DNA of 41,036 bases, taken from the NCBI GenBank assembly GCA_030841965.1, contig JAUUSJ010000019.1:1-41036 (forward strand), given 5' to 3'. The notes under the pieces are model-generated. The model was not told the DNA's origin and made no database searches. It saw nothing but the letters and a program-made list of their open reading frames with translations. The translations under genes and the position numbers were made by a program. Shown here one piece after another: positions 32,174 through 39,700 of the stretch; position 1 is the stretch's first letter; the number at the start of each line of letters is the position of its first letter. This stretch comes from Blautia sp. Its GTDB lineage: Bacteria > Bacillota > Clostridia > Lachnospirales > Lachnospiraceae.

Positions 32174-32458
32174 TTTTCTTTCTCCTTTCTTTTTTGAAAC
32201 AAGTTTTGCTTGTTTATCATCATAATATGTCGTTTCTTTCTCCTTTGTGATTGAGGATTCGTGTAAATAATAGCTTTCATAATGATATCTGCTTTTACAG
32301 ATATTTGAATTTAGTATGAGAAAAAAAGAAAAAGAAATGCAAGAAAAAGAATAACAAAAAAAGACATTTGATAACAAAATTTTACTAAGAAGAAGAAAAT
32401 AAAAAGACAAAAAATAACGGTATACAACTTTTAGTTTCAATCCCCAATTAGGAGTTGT
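32174..32458. other. Divergent intergenic region between cotJA and the 32543 gene
   Basis: No gene is supported in this AT-rich stretch. It holds the cotJA ribosome site, the ATATCTG/CAGATAT inverted repeat and a poly-purine run at about 32320-32415. The long frame through it is only the upstream extension of cotJA. Confidence 0.5.
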
Positions 32459-32487
32459 TTCTCATTTTTTTGTGCAAATGGTATAAT
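32459..32487 (+). promoter_or_regulatory. Extended -10 promoter of the 32543 gene
   Basis: TTCTCA (32459-32464), a 17-bp spacer and perfect TATAAT (32482-32487) preceded by TG at -15/-14. Confidence 0.65.
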
Positions 32488-32542
32488 TTTTTTAAGCTCA
32501 ATAGAAACGATTTATTCATTATTATTAGGAGGAGGAAACAAT

Positions 32543-33457
32543 ATGAGTATTTTGGGATTAATTGCTGCTTTTGGTGGCGGTGTATTTGCAGCATCAATAG
32601 GCGCCTTGCCTGCATTTATTTTAACTGGTGTATTTGCAGTTGTTGGAGCTGTAGCTGGTATGTGCGGTGCGGCTGATGCGTCAAATATTTTGGTTAATTA
32701 TTTTGCGTTTGGTCCATTCTTTGGTCCTCATATCGCATTTGCTGGTGGCGTTGCCGCTTCCGCATTTGCAAAGAAACAAGGCTATACAGAAAACGGCGCT
32801 GATATAGCAACAGCTCTTGGCGGACTAAATGAACCTAGCGTATTACTTGTCGGTGGTGTATTTGGTGTTATTGGTTACTTAATTAAATCACTTATTATTG
32901 ATAATGTATTTGCGGGAACAGTTTCTGCACAGTTAGTGACAGATGGACCTGGAATCACAGTATTTATCTCAGCAATTATTGTGCGGCTCGTATTTGGCGG
33001 CGGCAAGTTTAAGACTGGTGATAAGATAATGAGTCAAGGAAAGGCTCTCACTAATACATTAGTTATTGCCATTTGCTACAGTTTAGTTGTCGCTGGACTC
33101 TATACAGCAATTGTCGAGGCCGGCGTTCCGATAGAGGCATTTGGTGGATTGTATCATGTGGCAATCTTTGGTACAGCTGCAATTGGATTAATCTTTGCAG
33201 AGTTTGGTCAGCCATTCTTTGGATGTCACCATATCGTGATTATTGCCGCAGAGGCTACCGTACAGAGCTATGCTCAGACAAATAACCTTTATATGGCAGT
33301 GGCTATGGGTGTTATCTTTGGTACTATTTCCGGTATTATTGGGGATATCGCGGGGGCAAGTATCAACAGTGGAACAGATTCTCATATCGACCCACCTGCA
33401 ACTGCAATCTTTATTATGACGTTCGTTGTCAATGCTATTTTCCCAGTAATCGGATAG
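32543..33457 (+). CDS. Polytopic membrane protein of unknown function
   Basis: This is a 304-residue, very hydrophobic and Gly/Ala-rich protein with about eight membrane segments. Notable conserved-looking hydrophilic motifs between helices are AGMCGAADASNILVNYFAFG, FGPHIAFAGGVAASAFAKKQ, ATALGGLNEPSVLLVGG, FGQPFFGCHHIVI and SGTDSHIDPPATAIF. The His, Asp and Asn residues next to Gly-Pro turns suggest a channel or transporter pore rather than a simple anchor. It resembles uncharacterised clostridial and archaeal membrane proteins; I cannot name a function. AGGAGGA lies before the ATG and a strong terminator follows, so it is monocistronic. Confidence 0.8.
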   Translation: MSILGLIAAFGGGVFAASIGALPAFILTGVFAVVGAVAGMCGAADASNILVNYFAFGPFFGPHIAFAGGVAASAFAKKQGYTENGADIATALGGLNEPSVLLVGGVFGVIGYLIKSLIIDNVFAGTVSAQLVTDGPGITVFISAIIVRLVFGGGKFKTGDKIMSQGKALTNTLVIAICYSLVVAGLYTAIVEAGVPIEAFGGLYHVAIFGTAAIGLIFAEFGQPFFGCHHIVIIAAEATVQSYAQTNNLYMAVAMGVIFGTISGIIGDIAGASINSGTDSHIDPPATAIFIMTFVVNAIFPVIG

Positions 33458-33526
33458 TTTGACAATTTATCTATATTCGTTAGTGAAGAAAAAAATATAT
33501 TGAGCCGTTTTTTCTTCCTATCCAAC

Positions 33527-33566
33527 AGAGTGCCGCTAGTCACCAAGTAGCGGCACTCTATTTATT
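33527..33566 (+). terminator. Terminator of the 32543 membrane protein gene
   Basis: AGAGTGCCGCTA (33527-33538) pairs with TAGCGGCACTC (33548-33558), then T-rich TATTTATTT. Confidence 0.9.
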
Positions 33567-33590
33567 TGTGATATATCTGATGGTTTAGAT

Positions 33591-33629
33591 AAAAAAAGAG
33601 GCTATCGAAAAATGATTCAATAGCCACTT
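33591..33629 (-). terminator. Terminator of the DUF819 gene
   Basis: On the minus strand GGCTAT (33625-33620) and ATAGCC (33605-33600) pair, with adjacent partial pairing, and are followed by CTC and a run of seven T. Confidence 0.8.
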
Positions 33630-33639
33630 CTTATCTCAG

Positions 33640-34812
33640 TTAGAAAATGCTCATCAGATGAGCCACGATTAATCCTCCGCCAGTTCCGACGATATATCCG
33701 AGCAATGCCATAATAATCCCGACTGGAACTAGTGCACTACTATACGTACCTGCCAAAATCGGAGCAGTCGCTGTGCCACCGATATTCGCAAGAGACGCCA
33801 CGCAGCAAGTAAAAATATCTAGATGTAATACTTTTGCGAGAATAATCATAATCAAAACATGTATAATTAAAATAATAATTCCAGCGAAAAGCCATATATG
33901 CGCATTTGCCATAGCTCCAAGGTCGGCCCTAGAGGCGATTAATGCGATAATCACATACAAGAGAACATTCGATAATTCTTCTGTTCCCTTTATTTTCCCT
34001 ACTGGAGTCATGGCGAGCAATACGCCAATCACCGTTACAATAAGAACCGTCCATGTAGCCGCATCAAAAAATGGTATCACTGTATTCAACAGACTGCCGA
34101 CTTCCTTAGATAATGCGGAAACTAAGAGACCCGCACCCATCAATAAAATAATATTCTGATATAATAAAGGCTTTGTATTCATCTTTGCCTCATTTTCAAG
34201 TGCGAGACCCACCTCGTCAATCGCCTTTGTATCTGCCTTTGTCCACTTATTAAATACTTTGGAAAAACCAATCGCCCAGAGTAAGAACATAACATAAAAA
34301 GTGGCACAAATAGAATCCATGACAAGCGCATACGCCATATCACCCTCACTCACATCGAGTGCCGCCTGAATGGCTAGCATATTTCCTCCGCCACCCATCC
34401 AGCTTCCGCATAACGCTCCAAGAGATTTCCAAGAATTTGGTCCAAGCCAATTTTTTAAAATAGCATGGGATACGACAAATCCAAATCCGATAGACACTGT
34501 GGCCGCAAAAAATCCGACTAACATCTTAGGACCAAGCTTCATAATCTTTCGAAGGTCACATCGAAGTAACATTAAAAATATCATTGCGTATAATAAAGGA
34601 TTTTTCAGGCTGGTATAGGCATCTGCCGTTGCCTCTAAATCCCATAACTTCAATGTACAAAGTATCATCATTCCTAAATAAATTAAAACAACGGGAGGGG
34701 CGAAATTAAAAAATGTCTTCGCCTTTGGGCCTTTTAAAACCCTCGGTAAATTAATTAATAAGGCAGCGATAAAGATTAACGCTGCGATATACATAAATCC
34801 ATCTTGTATCAT
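33640..34812 (-). CDS. DUF819 family membrane protein (YjcL-like)
   Basis: This 390-residue protein has about 11 membrane helices and the wording of the DUF819 family (FFNFAPPVVLIYLGMMILC, LLRCDLRKIMKLGPKML, GALCGSWMGGGGNMLAIQAA, ANIGGTATAPILAGTYSSAL). It is probably a transporter; its substrate is unknown in the family. It lies 32 bp downstream of pepD on the same strand with no terminator between, so a link to dipeptide or amino-acid handling is possible. Confidence 0.9.
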   Translation of the reverse strand: MIQDGFMYIAALIFIAALLINLPRVLKGPKAKTFFNFAPPVVLIYLGMMILCTLKLWDLEATADAYTSLKNPLLYAMIFLMLLRCDLRKIMKLGPKMLVGFFAATVSIGFGFVVSHAILKNWLGPNSWKSLGALCGSWMGGGGNMLAIQAALDVSEGDMAYALVMDSICATFYVMFLLWAIGFSKVFNKWTKADTKAIDEVGLALENEAKMNTKPLLYQNIILLMGAGLLVSALSKEVGSLLNTVIPFFDAATWTVLIVTVIGVLLAMTPVGKIKGTEELSNVLLYVIIALIASRADLGAMANAHIWLFAGIIILIIHVLIMIILAKVLHLDIFTCCVASLANIGGTATAPILAGTYSSALVPVGIIMALLGYIVGTGGGLIVAHLMSIF

Positions 34813-34844
34813 TTCTCTCTCCTAACTCTCTCGTAATTTATCCT

Positions 34845-36302
34845 CTAATCGTGATATTTCAAAATTTCCAAAAGATATTTCCAGGCTCTGGCAATCGAGG
34901 CTATATCCGCAGTCTCCTTCGTTGTGTGAACATCTCTAAGATTTGGTCCAAAAGAAATGCAATCTAAATCTTTCTTTTTGCCCGCAAAGATTCCACATTC
35001 TAAGCCGGCATGAATGGCGACAACTTCTGGCTCTCGCCCATCATATACTTTTTTATATGCCTGTATACAGATTTCTCGAAGCGTAGAATCCTTTTTATAC
35101 TCCCATGCTGGATACTCCGCTCGAAATTCTACACTTCCCCCAAGCATTCTCATCAAAGAATCCAATCTCTCTTTCATCTCTTCCTTCTCCGATGCCACGG
35201 AGCTTCTAAGAGAATGCCATGTCTCAATATAATCCTCGTTCGTACTTAATATTCCGACATTAAGGGAAGTCTGTACCAACCCCTTAAGCTCTGGATTCAT
35301 TTTCTGAATCCCATTTGGAAAATGATAGAGCATGAAAATAGCCAATCTCGTTGTATTCTCGCTAAACATCTCTCCTGGCTTATCCGCCTTCTCACTCTTG
35401 TCAAAAGTCTCAAAGGAAAGCTCCATCATTGGCTCTGTATTTCCTAATTCTCTCTGAATGATTGTTTTATATCTCTCAAACAAAGCGCCTGTCTTTTCCA
35501 TATCAAAAGCTTGTATCACCGCGATGGCATCCGTCGCAATCGCATTCTCCTTCTCGCCTCCTCTTAGCTCCACAAGTCGAATCTCGGATTTGCTCTCCAT
35601 ATAGTTAAGAATTCTTCCAAGCAGGACAATCGCATTCGTGCGATTTTTCCCAATCTCCACACCAGAATGACCGCCCCGCAAATGAGAAACCTTTATCCAC
35701 GCTGTCTCCCATTTTGCGGGTTCTCTCTTAATCGGAAGATGACAAATGGCTCTCGCTCCTCCCGCGCAGCTTACTGTCAACACGCCCTCTTCCTCAGAGT
35801 CAATATTAATTAACCTCGTTCCCCTCAATCTAGAAACATCAAAATCTGTAGCGCCGAGCAGACCGATTTCCTCATCTACTGTAAATAAGGCCTCAATTTC
35901 AGGATGTTCGATATCGTCAGATTCTAAGACTGCAAATGCGTACGCTATCGCAATTCCATCATCCGCTCCGAGCGTCGTGCCGTCAGCCCACACTTTCTCA
36001 CCATCCGTACAAACAGTAATCCCCTCTGTATTAAAATCAATCTGCTTCCTCTCTATCTTAACACAGACCATGTCCATATGTCCCTGTAAAATAATACCAG
36101 GCATATCTTCATACCCAGCCGTCGCCGGTTTCCGAATTAGAATATTGCCTGCTCTATCACGCTCCCACTCAAGTCCCAGCTCCTTCGCCTTTTGAATACA
36201 AAACGCACCGACCAACTCTCGGTTACCAGAACCTCTCGGAATTTTCGATAATTGTTCAAAATAATACCATACTCTTCTGGGCTCTAACTGTGCTATTGTC
36301 AT
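34845..36302 (-). CDS. pepD: Aminoacyl-histidine dipeptidase (M20 family, PepD)
   Basis: This 485-residue cytosolic zinc dipeptidase cleaves Xaa-His and other dipeptides. Motifs of the M20C group are QGHMDMVC, WADGTTLGADDGIAIAYAFA, FTVDEEIGLLGATDFD, HLRGGHSGVEIGKNRTNAI, and HAGLECGIFAGKKKDLD. Metal ligands His, Asp, Glu, Asp and His are in place. The longest frame starts at 36335; the ATG at 36300-36302 has AGAGGAAAA in front and gives the usual PepD length, so I used it. It is probably co-transcribed with ung upstream (57-bp gap) and DUF819 downstream. Confidence 0.94.
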   Translation of the reverse strand: MTIAQLEPRRVWYYFEQLSKIPRGSGNRELVGAFCIQKAKELGLEWERDRAGNILIRKPATAGYEDMPGIILQGHMDMVCVKIERKQIDFNTEGITVCTDGEKVWADGTTLGADDGIAIAYAFAVLESDDIEHPEIEALFTVDEEIGLLGATDFDVSRLRGTRLINIDSEEEGVLTVSCAGGARAICHLPIKREPAKWETAWIKVSHLRGGHSGVEIGKNRTNAIVLLGRILNYMESKSEIRLVELRGGEKENAIATDAIAVIQAFDMEKTGALFERYKTIIQRELGNTEPMMELSFETFDKSEKADKPGEMFSENTTRLAIFMLYHFPNGIQKMNPELKGLVQTSLNVGILSTNEDYIETWHSLRSSVASEKEEMKERLDSLMRMLGGSVEFRAEYPAWEYKKDSTLREICIQAYKKVYDGREPEVVAIHAGLECGIFAGKKKDLDCISFGPNLRDVHTTKETADIASIARAWKYLLEILKYHD

Positions 36303-36359
36303 TTTTCTTTTCCTCTCTTTGTCTATATTTATCATTCCAAGGCCAAACGCCTATCTGCA

Positions 36360-37052
36360 TCAACGGACAGATTGGTCTGCTATATTAGGAATCTGCCAAT
36401 CTATCGGTGTAAGTCCATTCTTTTCCAAAAATGCATTCGTCTTGCTAAAATGTCTACATCCAAAAAAACCCCGGTACGCAGAGAGTGGGCTTGGATGCGG
36501 TGCCTCCAAGATAAGATGCTTTGGATTATGAAGCATGGACTTTTTATTCTGTGCTGGACGACCCCAGAGCAAAAATACAATCGGTCTATCTTGCTCATTT
36601 AAAATCCGAATACACGCATCGGTAAACTCCTCCCAGCCGATTCCCCGATGGGAGTTGGCCTGATGTGCTCGAACAGTGAGTACTGTATTTAATAATAAGA
36701 CGCCCTGTTTCGCCCATTTTACGAGATATCCATTATCTGGAATCTCACATCCCAAATCGTCGTGAAGTTCTTGATAAATATTTTGCAGAGAAGGTGGTAT
36801 ATCAACCTCTGGCTTTACTGAAAAACAAAGTCCATGTGCCTGCCCCACATTATGATACGGGTCCTGTCCCAAAATTACAACCTTTACCTCTTTTAGTGGT
36901 GTCAGATGAAACGCAGTAAATAAGTCATCTGGTTCAGGAAATATCTGTCTCTCTCGATATTCTCTCATTACTGTTTTATATAATTCTCTATAATAGGGTT
37001 TTTTATACTCCTCTTTTAAATATTCTTGCCAGTCGTTGCTAATTGGTGGCAT
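36360..37052 (-). CDS. ung: Uracil-DNA glycosylase (family 1)
   Basis: This 230-residue enzyme removes uracil from DNA in base-excision repair. All family-1 motifs are present: VVILGQDPYHNVGQAHGL (catalytic Asp), CFSVKPEVDIPPSLQNIY, LLLNTVLTVRAHQANSH, FLLWGRPAQNKKS and APHPSPLSAYRGFFGCRHFS. The longest frame starts at 37148, but AAGGAAG lies 7 nt before the ATG at 37050-37052, which gives the family's normal length. Confidence 0.97.
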   Translation of the reverse strand: MPPISNDWQEYLKEEYKKPYYRELYKTVMREYRERQIFPEPDDLFTAFHLTPLKEVKVVILGQDPYHNVGQAHGLCFSVKPEVDIPPSLQNIYQELHDDLGCEIPDNGYLVKWAKQGVLLLNTVLTVRAHQANSHRGIGWEEFTDACIRILNEQDRPIVFLLWGRPAQNKKSMLHNPKHLILEAPHPSPLSAYRGFFGCRHFSKTNAFLEKNGLTPIDWQIPNIADQSVR

Positions 37053-37129
37053 AATCACACTTCCTTTCTCAACTTTATATTTATGATACCAATACTCCTC
37101 GTCCCAAAAATCTAAACTGATTATAACAA

Positions 37130-37164
37130 AAAAAGCCCCATATAGCAAACACTATATGGGGCTA
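37130..37164 (-). terminator. Terminator of ilvC
   Basis: AGCCCCATATAG (37134-37145) and CTATATGGGGCT (37152-37163) form a perfect 12-bp stem with a 6-nt loop. Transcribed on the minus strand it is followed by a T-run. Confidence 0.93.
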
Positions 37165-37184
37165 AACTATCTAAGTACTATGGA

Positions 37185-38198
37185 TTAGTTATTGATTAAC
37201 TTATCCTCATCACTCCAGCTGTAAAGCTTACGAATCTCTTCTCCAACCTTCTCACAAGGATGCTCAGAAGCAAGCTTTCTCATTGCCTTGAAGTGAGCCT
37301 GTCCGCCAGCGGACATATCTAATAAGAACTCTTTTGCGAAAGAACCGTCCTGAATATCAGAAAGAATCTTCTTCATCGCTTTCTTTGTATCTTCTGTGAT
37401 AATCTTAGGTCCTGTGACATAATCGCCGTACTCAGCTGTGTTGGAGATAGAATATCTCATTCCAGCAAAGCCAGACTGATAAATTAAGTCAACGATTAAC
37501 TTCATCTCATGGATACACTCAAAGTATGCATTTCTTGGGTCATATCCAGCTTCACATAATGTCTCAAAACCTGCCTGCATTAATGCACAAACACCGCCAC
37601 AAAGTACTGCCTGCTCACCAAAGAGGTCTGTCTCTGTCTCTGTTCTAAATGTTGTCTCAAGAACACCAGCTCTTGCTCCACCGATACCTAAAGCGTAAGC
37701 TAAAGCGATATCCTGAGCTTTGCCTGTAGCATCCTGCTCAACAGCAACCAAACAAGGAACACCTTTTCCAACCTGGAACTCGCTTCTTACTGTATGTCCA
37801 GGTCCTTTTGGAGCTACCATAGTAACATCAACGTATTTTGGTGGTACAATCTGTCCGAAATGAATGTTGAAACCATGAGCGAACATTAACATATTGCCCT
37901 CTTCTAGGTTTGGCTCGATAGACTCTTTGTATAACTGAGCCTGTTTCTCATCGTTGATTAAGATCATGATAATATCGGCTTTCTTTGCAGCCTCTGCTGC
38001 TGTATAAACTTGAAATCCCTGAGACTCTGCTTTTGCCCAAGATTTACTTCCTTCATATAATCCGATAATGACATCACATCCAGAATCCTTTAAGTTTAAT
38101 GCATGTGCATGTCCCTGGCTACCATAACCGATGATAGCGATTGTTTTTCCTTCTAATAAGGAAAGATCACAATCTTCTTGATAAAAAATATTAGCCAT
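37185..38198 (-). CDS. ilvC: Ketol-acid reductoisomerase (class I)
   Basis: This 337-residue NADPH-dependent enzyme carries out the second step of valine and isoleucine synthesis. Visible motifs are IAIIGYGSQGHAHALNLKDS (Rossmann loop), MVAPKGPGHTVRSEF, FGEQAVLCGG, AYFECIHEMKLIVDLIY and MRYSISNTAEYGDY. Length matches class I. AGGAGGA lies before the ATG. It stands alone, with its own promoter, a ~200-nt leader and a terminator; no other ilv or leu gene is in the window. Confidence 0.98.
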   Translation of the reverse strand: MANIFYQEDCDLSLLEGKTIAIIGYGSQGHAHALNLKDSGCDVIIGLYEGSKSWAKAESQGFQVYTAAEAAKKADIIMILINDEKQAQLYKESIEPNLEEGNMLMFAHGFNIHFGQIVPPKYVDVTMVAPKGPGHTVRSEFQVGKGVPCLVAVEQDATGKAQDIALAYALGIGGARAGVLETTFRTETETDLFGEQAVLCGGVCALMQAGFETLCEAGYDPRNAYFECIHEMKLIVDLIYQSGFAGMRYSISNTAEYGDYVTGPKIITEDTKKAMKKILSDIQDGSFAKEFLLDMSAGGQAHFKAMRKLASEHPCEKVGEEIRKLYSWSDEDKLINN

Positions 38199-38405
38199 TT
38201 TATCTTCCTCCTAAATAATAAATTATATTAATTTTAAAGTATGCTGACTTTGTAGCGTAGAAAAAACAGATAGCGCGAAAATCTCTTCTATTTTCTCTCC
38301 TTTATAGTCTGCTCTCTACTATGCAAATTAAATATTTCAACATGCTTAAAACAAGATAGATGCTTTTCTTACAAGATATGGCATCTTTTTCTTGTTCAAT
38401 TCATT
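38199..38405 (-). promoter_or_regulatory. ilvC leader with long hairpin
   Basis: The ~200-nt leader can fold AACAAGA plus AGATGC (about 38396-38380) with GCATCT and TCTTGTT (about 38364-38350), followed by a short T-run (TTTT) and then AAGC. It also has an 11-bp inverted repeat, TATAGTCTGCT (38303-38313) with AGCAGACTATA (38411-38421), one arm of which overlaps the promoter. No T-box AGGGTGG sequence was found, so tRNA-sensing control is not supported. Confidence 0.5.
38346..38384 (-). CDS. Possible ilvC leader peptide (12 residues)
   Basis: A 12-codon frame, MPYLVRKASILF, lies within the leader hairpin and contains Leu, Val, Ile and Leu among its 12 residues. That composition would suit translation-based attenuation by branched-chain amino acids. 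There is no good ribosome site (only AAGAAAAAG in front), so expression is doubtful. Confidence 0.25.
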   Translation of the reverse strand: MPYLVRKASILF

Positions 38406-38434
38406 ATATTAGCAGACTATAGTGGATGTGTCAA
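38406..38434 (-). promoter_or_regulatory. Promoter of ilvC
   Basis: Minus strand: perfect TTGACA (38434-38429), 17-bp spacer and TAATAT (38411-38406) with extended TG. A TATAAT also overlaps at 38408-38403, but with a 20-bp spacer. Confidence 0.6.
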
Positions 38435-38502
38435 GAGTTGATGAGGGATGTATTTTTAAAAAGTATGAGGGGAAAGGGGGTTGGGAGGGGATGATAGGAA
38501 TA

Positions 38503-38542
38503 ATGAGAAGAGACGCTAAGAGATGAGAAGAGACGCTAAGAG
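38503..38542. repeat. 20-bp tandem repeat, two exact units, at the end of copy D
   Basis: ATGAGAAGAGACGCTAAGAG occurs at 38503-38522 and 38523-38542. The second unit contains the AGACGCTAAGAG end of structured repeat copy D, so the duplication spans the element boundary. Confidence 0.95.
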
Positions 38543-38740
38543 AGGCGGCAGGTATATGCCCCAAAAACACGTTCGTTCCCACGATTTTTCGACATACGCT
38601 GATTTTTGCCGCCTCCCGCAAACTCGCACCTTTGGTGCTCAGACAGTGCTCCGGCGACAAAGCTAAGTATATCGAAAAATCGCTCCACTCTCTATCGTTT
38701 TTGGGGCATATACCTGCCGCCTCTCTTGGCTGTGTATTGG
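38531..38740 (-). repeat. Structured intergenic repeat, copy D (complete, about 210 bp)
   Basis: This has the same orientation as copy B. The copy-specific arms are GCGGCAGGTATATGCCCC (38545-38562) and its perfect complement (38703-38720). Compared with B, compensatory changes are seen in three inner helices: P4 is GCACC/GGTGC instead of GCGCC/GGCGC, P2 starts CGATTTTTCG/CGAAAAATCG instead of CGGTTTTTCG/CGAAAAACCG, and P3 ends C-G instead of T-A. It lies between the ilvC promoter and the small Cys protein gene. Confidence 0.93.
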
Positions 38741-38787
38741 TGAGATGTTTAGGGGAGTATAAAGGCTTTGGAATTATAGTTCGCAAT

Positions 38788-38967
38788 TCACATTTGATGG
38801 CGGACGATTTTGTACTCGTCACTTGAGCGGTAATATGGACATTCTCTATAGGAACTGCTCATAAAGCGATACATTTCATCTTCGTCTAGGTTGATATCGC
38901 AGTAATATTCTTCTGTTTCGTCGTCGTAAACGAAATTTGCACAGTATTCGCAAACTGTTTTTGACAT
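38788..38967 (-). CDS. Small Cys-containing protein (DUF6472-like)
   Basis: This 59-residue protein has a GGAGG ribosome site 10 nt before the ATG. Four cysteines (Cys6, Cys9, Cys23, Cys43) with CEYCANFVYDDE at the start suggest a small metal-binding (zinc-ribbon-like) fold. The wording CDINLDEDEMYRFM, CPYYRSSDEYKIVRHQM at the end matches a small protein family widely seen in Clostridia (DUF6472, as I recall it). Function is unknown. It lies 32 bp downstream of the CsoR gene and is probably co-transcribed with it. Confidence 0.85.
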   Translation of the reverse strand: MSKTVCEYCANFVYDDETEEYYCDINLDEDEMYRFMSSSYRECPYYRSSDEYKIVRHQM

Positions 38968-38999
38968 TTTGTATTTACCTCCGTATATTTACCTTAAAA

Positions 39000-39422
39000 T
39001 TATAAAAATTTATCAATTGCTTTTTTTAGTTCGTCTATTGTCTCTACATCATTTTCTCTCACTGCGTCTACAATGCAATGTTCGATATGGTCTTTTAGGA
39101 TGACTTTTCCGACGCCGTTTAGGGCGGAGCGCACTGCAGATATTTGGACGAGAACTTCTGAGCAATCTCTTCCGTCTTCTACCATTGTCTTAATTGCCTC
39201 CATATGACCGATGATGCGAGACATTCTATTTAACACAGCTTTGGTCTGAGTATGAGAGTGAGTATGTGCATATGTATGATTTTCTGTATGACCTTGGCTA
39301 TGAGAATGGGAGTGAGTATTTCCGTCCTCTGTTATATGTGTATGTGATATTGTCTTCGTTTTTGTCTTATCTATATTTGACTTCATTATAATGCAAGCTC
39401 GGATACTCGTGACTTCAGCCAT
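39000..39422 (-). CDS. CsoR-family copper-sensing repressor with His-rich N-terminal tail
   Basis: This 140-residue protein is a DUF156/CsoR repressor (about 61-140) with an added N-terminal tail. The Cu(I) ligand set Cys87-His112-Cys116 has exactly the spacing of M. tuberculosis CsoR (Cys36, His61, Cys65). The tail has ten His between residues 27 and 57 (ISHTHI, THSHSHSQGHTENHTYAHTH). GGAGGAGG lies 10 nt before the ATG at 39422, which supports the full-length start; an internal Met13 has no comparable site. No copper ATPase or chaperone gene lies in the window, so its target is elsewhere. Nickel or another metal is an alternative because of the His tail. Confidence 0.9.
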   Translation of the reverse strand: MAEVTSIRACIIMKSNIDKTKTKTISHTHITEDGNTHSHSHSQGHTENHTYAHTHSHTQTKAVLNRMSRIIGHMEAIKTMVEDGRDCSEVLVQISAVRSALNGVGKVILKDHIEHCIVDAVRENDVETIDELKKAIDKFL

Positions 39423-39483
39423 GAGAGAAGAGCCTCCTCCTTCCTAATAAGATTTATGATAAATTCTATTGATTTACTATATT

Positions 39484-39556
39484 ATGATATCAAAAGCAAA
39501 AGGTCGAAAATCCGATGCAAGATTGCCTACAAGAGGATTTTTGACCTTAATATCAT
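39484..39556 (+). repeat. Small structured repeat R3, copy 2
   Basis: Outer arms ATGATAT (39484-39490) and ATATCAT (39550-39556) enclose AAGGTCGAAAATCC (39500-39513) paired with GGATTTTTGACCTT (39536-39549). The one non-Watson-Crick position is a G-U on the plus strand. The interior GATGCAAGATTGCCTACAAGA is close to copy 1 at 27864-27925. It lies in the gap between the CsoR and methyltransferase genes, where no gene is seen (39423-39700). Confidence 0.78.
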
Positions 39557-39700
39557 ACCATATATTTTTCTGAAAATCTATAGATTTTTTAGAATGTATG
39601 TTCTGATACTATTTTATATTTTAGGACGATTGGATTAGAGGACAGAATCAATCCGTATTTTTGTGTATCGGCTAAGTACAATAAAAATAATATACTTTTA

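Noticed and set aside
32174..32440. The upstream part of the long frame that contains cotJA as coding
   Set aside because: Its composition is implausible and a strong ribosome site precedes the internal ATG at 32173, which gives normal CotJA length.
38199..38405. A T-box riboswitch before ilvC
   Set aside because: The AGGGTGG-type antiterminator sequence is missing and no specifier-loop stem could be placed.
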